This document shows, piece after piece, positions 61,351 to 64,000 of a DNA stretch of 64,000 nt (positions within the stretch are counted from its first letter, which is position 1; each line of letters starts with the position of its first letter). Under the pieces are notes generated by a model. It was not told the DNA's origin. It ran no database searches and worked only from the letters and a program-made list of their open reading frames with translations. Origin of the DNA: Costus lasius (Eukaryota; Streptophyta; Magnoliopsida; Zingiberales; Costaceae). Made by a program: the position numbers and the translations under genes. The DNA lies in NCBI GenBank assembly GCA_027563935.2, contig CM050448.1:124015493-124079492 (forward strand). Reading direction: 5' to 3'.

Positions 61351-61859
61351 TAGGACTGGTAAAACATGACACGATCCGCCGATACAATATGAGATTTTAC
61401 GAGTCTGGGTTAGATTAATTGTATTTCGTGTAGTAAACGTGTTGACCCGTTTATAACCCGCCAAATTTTGTGTCATGTCGTGTTGTGTCGTGTTAGCGGG
61501 TCAACCCGTGTAACATATATAATCTATAATATATATTATAATATATATTATATATTTAAATAATATATAATATATATAACCCGTTTATGATCTGCCAACT
61601 TTTGTGTCGTGTTATGTAATATGAGTTATATTATAGCGCATTGTATCGTATCATATCGTGTTATGTGACATGTTCTATTTATTAATTATATTATTCGTAT
61701 CGTGTCGTGTCGTGTCATTATGAAATAAGTGAGTCATGTTTATATTTTGTATATTAACCCGTATATATAAATAGATCATATTCGTGTCACGCATAATCGT
61801 ATAGCTGTCAAGTATGACACGACCCATTTTGACACGTGAAACTCGACTTGTCAGCCCTA
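61351..61859. mobile_element. hAT-like MITE rich in TCGTGT/ACACGA subterminal repeats
   Basis: Ends TAGGACTGGTAA and TTGTCAGCCCTA are imperfect inverted repeats, flanked by 8-bp GACTTAAA / GACTTAAG (61343-61350, 61860-61867). The interior has many copies of TCGTGTCGTGT-like and GACCCGTTTATAACCCG-like motifs around an AT-rich centre, a pattern typical of transposase-binding subterminal repeats. There is no coding capacity. Confidence 0.8.
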
Positions 61860-62202
61860 GACTTAAGTATCTATTATCTTAAGTGTTTAACCTAAGTATA
61901 AAACCTCGATTTAATCCCTCATAGAAAATGAAAGAAAAGACTAGCGTATATAAGCATAATAAGCTTACTGTCATAAATAGGGTACTTAGTCAAACTTGGA
62001 ACATTCCATTCAATGTCCCAATGAGCAAATAACTAACCATAGTAAAAAAAGCTAAATATCTCCAAAACTTTTCCTAATCCCTATCTTCCTTTATCCTATT
62101 TTTTCCCTTAATCCCTTTCCTCTCGTGAGCAGAAAGCCCGCTCCACTTCTTTATTTTTTCCCCTACGAACGACACAGCCTGCTGCCGCGTCCTCCCGTCA
62201 GT

Positions 62203-62487
62203 GATGCAAGCGTGCGTCCAGCAATGTCGGAAAGAGGTGCCGACGACCACCTCGTCACTCCTTGGTGCGGCGCCCGACGAGATTTTGCGTTCCCCCGTTA
62301 GCGATGCAAGAGTGCGTCCAGTTGCATCTCAAAGAGTTGTCGACGGCCACCTCGTCGCTCCTTGGTGCGGCGCCCAACGAGATTTCGCATCCCCTCGTCA
62401 ACAATGCAAGCGTGCGTCCAACAGCGTCGGAAAGAGGTGCCGAAAGGCACCTCGTCGCTCCTCGGTGTAGTGCCCGACGAGATTTCG
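62203..62487. repeat. GC-rich tandem repeat, three ~100-bp units
   Basis: Units start GATGCAAGCGTGCGTCCA at 62203, a variant (GATGCAAGAGTGCG) at 62303 and AATGCAAGCGTGCG at 62403. Each contains CACCTCGTCNCTCCT and GCCCGACGAGATTT-like blocks. The 100-bp period is not a multiple of three, so the open frames through it do not encode a repeated peptide. Confidence 0.88.
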
Positions 62488-64000
62488 GACGCGTGCAGCG
62501 GCCGCGAGTTTCTGCGGCAAACACCGCCTCCACCTCCCTCTTGGCGGCGGCGCTCCCTTGTAACGACTCATGCGTTGCTGCGTCTGTGTATAGCGTGCGG
62601 CAATATGCCAGCAATGCCCGGCGGTGTCTAGCAGAGCGTAGTATAGTATTATATGTTTATAGTTCTTTGGTTCTATCAAATTGTCTACTCCCGGGGATAT
62701 GTAGCTAAGGTTCGCTGTTGGATTCCTGGGCGTGACTATTACTTTCAACAAGGTATTGTTAGAACGAAAATAGATTAAACTATTTCTATATTATCAACAA
62801 ATAGTAAAATAAATAACAAGAACGAAGAACCTGGAGGCGCGGAGAAACCTGTTGTCCTTAGGTGAATTTCTGGGTCCTCGTGTGAGCAAATTCAGAGAGA
62901 TCACCCAGGATACAACCAAGATGCTTCTCCTGCGGATCACGACCGTGGAGAAGTTGATCGACCATCTTTGAACCTTGAACAACAAAAGAAAAAAAGAGAG
63001 CTGGGGAATTATGCAAAAGCTATTAGTCGTGCAAATTCTGATCTGTCTATACCCTAGGGTCAGATGCCAATTTATAGGCTAAACCCTCATGGTTAGAACC
63101 GTTGGATTAAATCCGACGGCTATCACTGAAGTGCTACTAATAGCCTTGCTAAATTTAAAATAGCAAATGAAATAAATAAAATAAAACTAATTAACGAATA
63201 AAAAACAAAAAAGGAAAGTTTTAATTTTTTAAATTCCAACAATCCCCCACAAAATTAAAACTTTTCTTAAGTATAAATGAAAAAAGAGAAAAGATTAAAA
63301 TTAAATTTCTGCTCATAGTTTATATTATGCGGTCAGTAAAGTGCACTTAAAGGCATATCCTTTACTTAGTAAAAATATCTCCATCTGAAGGAAAGATAGT
63401 GAACTAGTCTTGAACTATTTCCTTTTGATCCAGATTTTAACATTTCCACACATAATACAAGGTGGACCGATCGCGGGTTTGCACATTTTTGGCCGTGCGC
63501 GTGTATCTTCATGAGAGCTTCTGATGGTTGTCTATGTCCTCAGCTGCGGCCGTATACAGACTCTCTCATATAGGAAATTTCCTGCAAGGGATGAGTGTAG
63601 AGGCTCATCTCATGGTAATTAACCACTTTGGGAAATTTTCCTTACCTCTAAACTATAAGCACAAATCTATCCTCAAGAATGGAAGTGTAGAATATCAACT
63701 CTATCACATAAAATTTTATACACCGTAGTGTTTTATCATTTTATTTTTCAAAATGCTTATTGGCTAGTCAATCAGCTTGTTATTACCACATTAAACCTCC
63801 TTCAAGGGATCTCCTATCACAGAGGTTGGGTTCCCACGGCTGAAAGGCCTATTACAGACTAATCTCATTCCCATCGATACTTCCAAGACTATAATCTTGG
63901 GCAAGCTTAGGTCTAGCCAAATAGCTTTGTTGTGCTTAGTCTATACAAAGAAAGAGCTACAACTTCATGCGAGTCCAGTCATCTAATAGACCTTTGTCTA
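62488..64000. other. Unassigned DNA to the right edge
   Basis: A GC-rich start (62488-62640) passes into AT-rich DNA. No gene or complete element was recognised. The stretch 63240-63999 has the feel of retroelement leader or LTR sequence (AACAATCCCCCAC), but no LTR pair, PBS or gag was found. Confidence 0.3.

Noticed and set aside
63000..64000. Possible retroelement leader with AACAATCCCCCAC
   Set aside because: No LTR pair, primer-binding site or gag could be found within the window.

Overview
The window is plant nuclear DNA. Genes are split by GT..AG introns, and the protein families are plant-specific: MORF RNA-editing factor, DESIGUAL/DUF1218, WAV3-type RING-vWA ligase, PRAF-type RCC1-FYVE-BRX protein, phragmoplast kinesin KIN-10A, F-box/PP2-B lectin and a CC-NBS-LRR. 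Several genes have very GC-rich first exons (1.1-1.5 kb, 26.4-26.7 kb, 42.5-43.3 kb) in an AT-rich background, which suggests a monocot. The species cannot be named from the sequence alone.

Layout. 0-2.4 kb: divergent pair, MORF (minus, running off the left edge) and DNA polymerase delta subunit 4 (plus). 3-4.2 kb: complete solo LTR with target-site duplication. 4.2-9.4 kb: gene-poor, with a MITE. 9.4-10.2 kb: small four-TM DUF1218 protein. 12.1-18.2 kb: eight-exon organelle-type tRNA (guanine-N7)-methyltransferase with a decayed Copia element in its last intron. 19.5-26.7 kb: WAV3-like E3 ligase whose single 5 kb intron holds a 2 kb element with 0.4 kb inverted ends. 28.2-33.1 kb: PRAF-type gene, intact from RCC1 to BRX but frame-broken in its PH-domain exons. 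33.3-38.2 kb: a CACTA-like element, a Mutator-like element, LINE debris and an orphan CRIB exon. 38.9-43.3 kb: KIN-10A. 45.0-46.6 kb: F-box/PP2-B gene whose lectin domain carries a long Asp-rich trinucleotide expansion. 46.7-51.3 kb and 58.9-61.3 kb: two copies of a dispersed duplication. 53.2-56.3 kb: single-exon NLR with a degenerate NB-ARC. 58.6-58.9 kb: broken GSK3/SHAGGY exons. 62-64 kb: a 100-bp tandem repeat and unassigned DNA.

The genes are independent housekeeping, cell-division and defence genes, not a pathway cluster. The right half (45-62 kb) has been reshuffled most. Comparing its two duplicate copies dates a LINE and a hAT-like MITE insertion by their empty sites. The right end of the first copy is followed by a patch stitched from a kinesin exon and the F-box start, both taken from within this window. 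No cryptic operon-like or defence-island system was seen; the most unusual items are this patch, the Asp-rich lectin insertion, the degenerate NLR with a duplicated promoter, and the PRAF gene with a broken PH region.

All exon boundaries were read by eye from GT/AG sites, frame continuity and recalled family conservation. No alignment or expression data were available.
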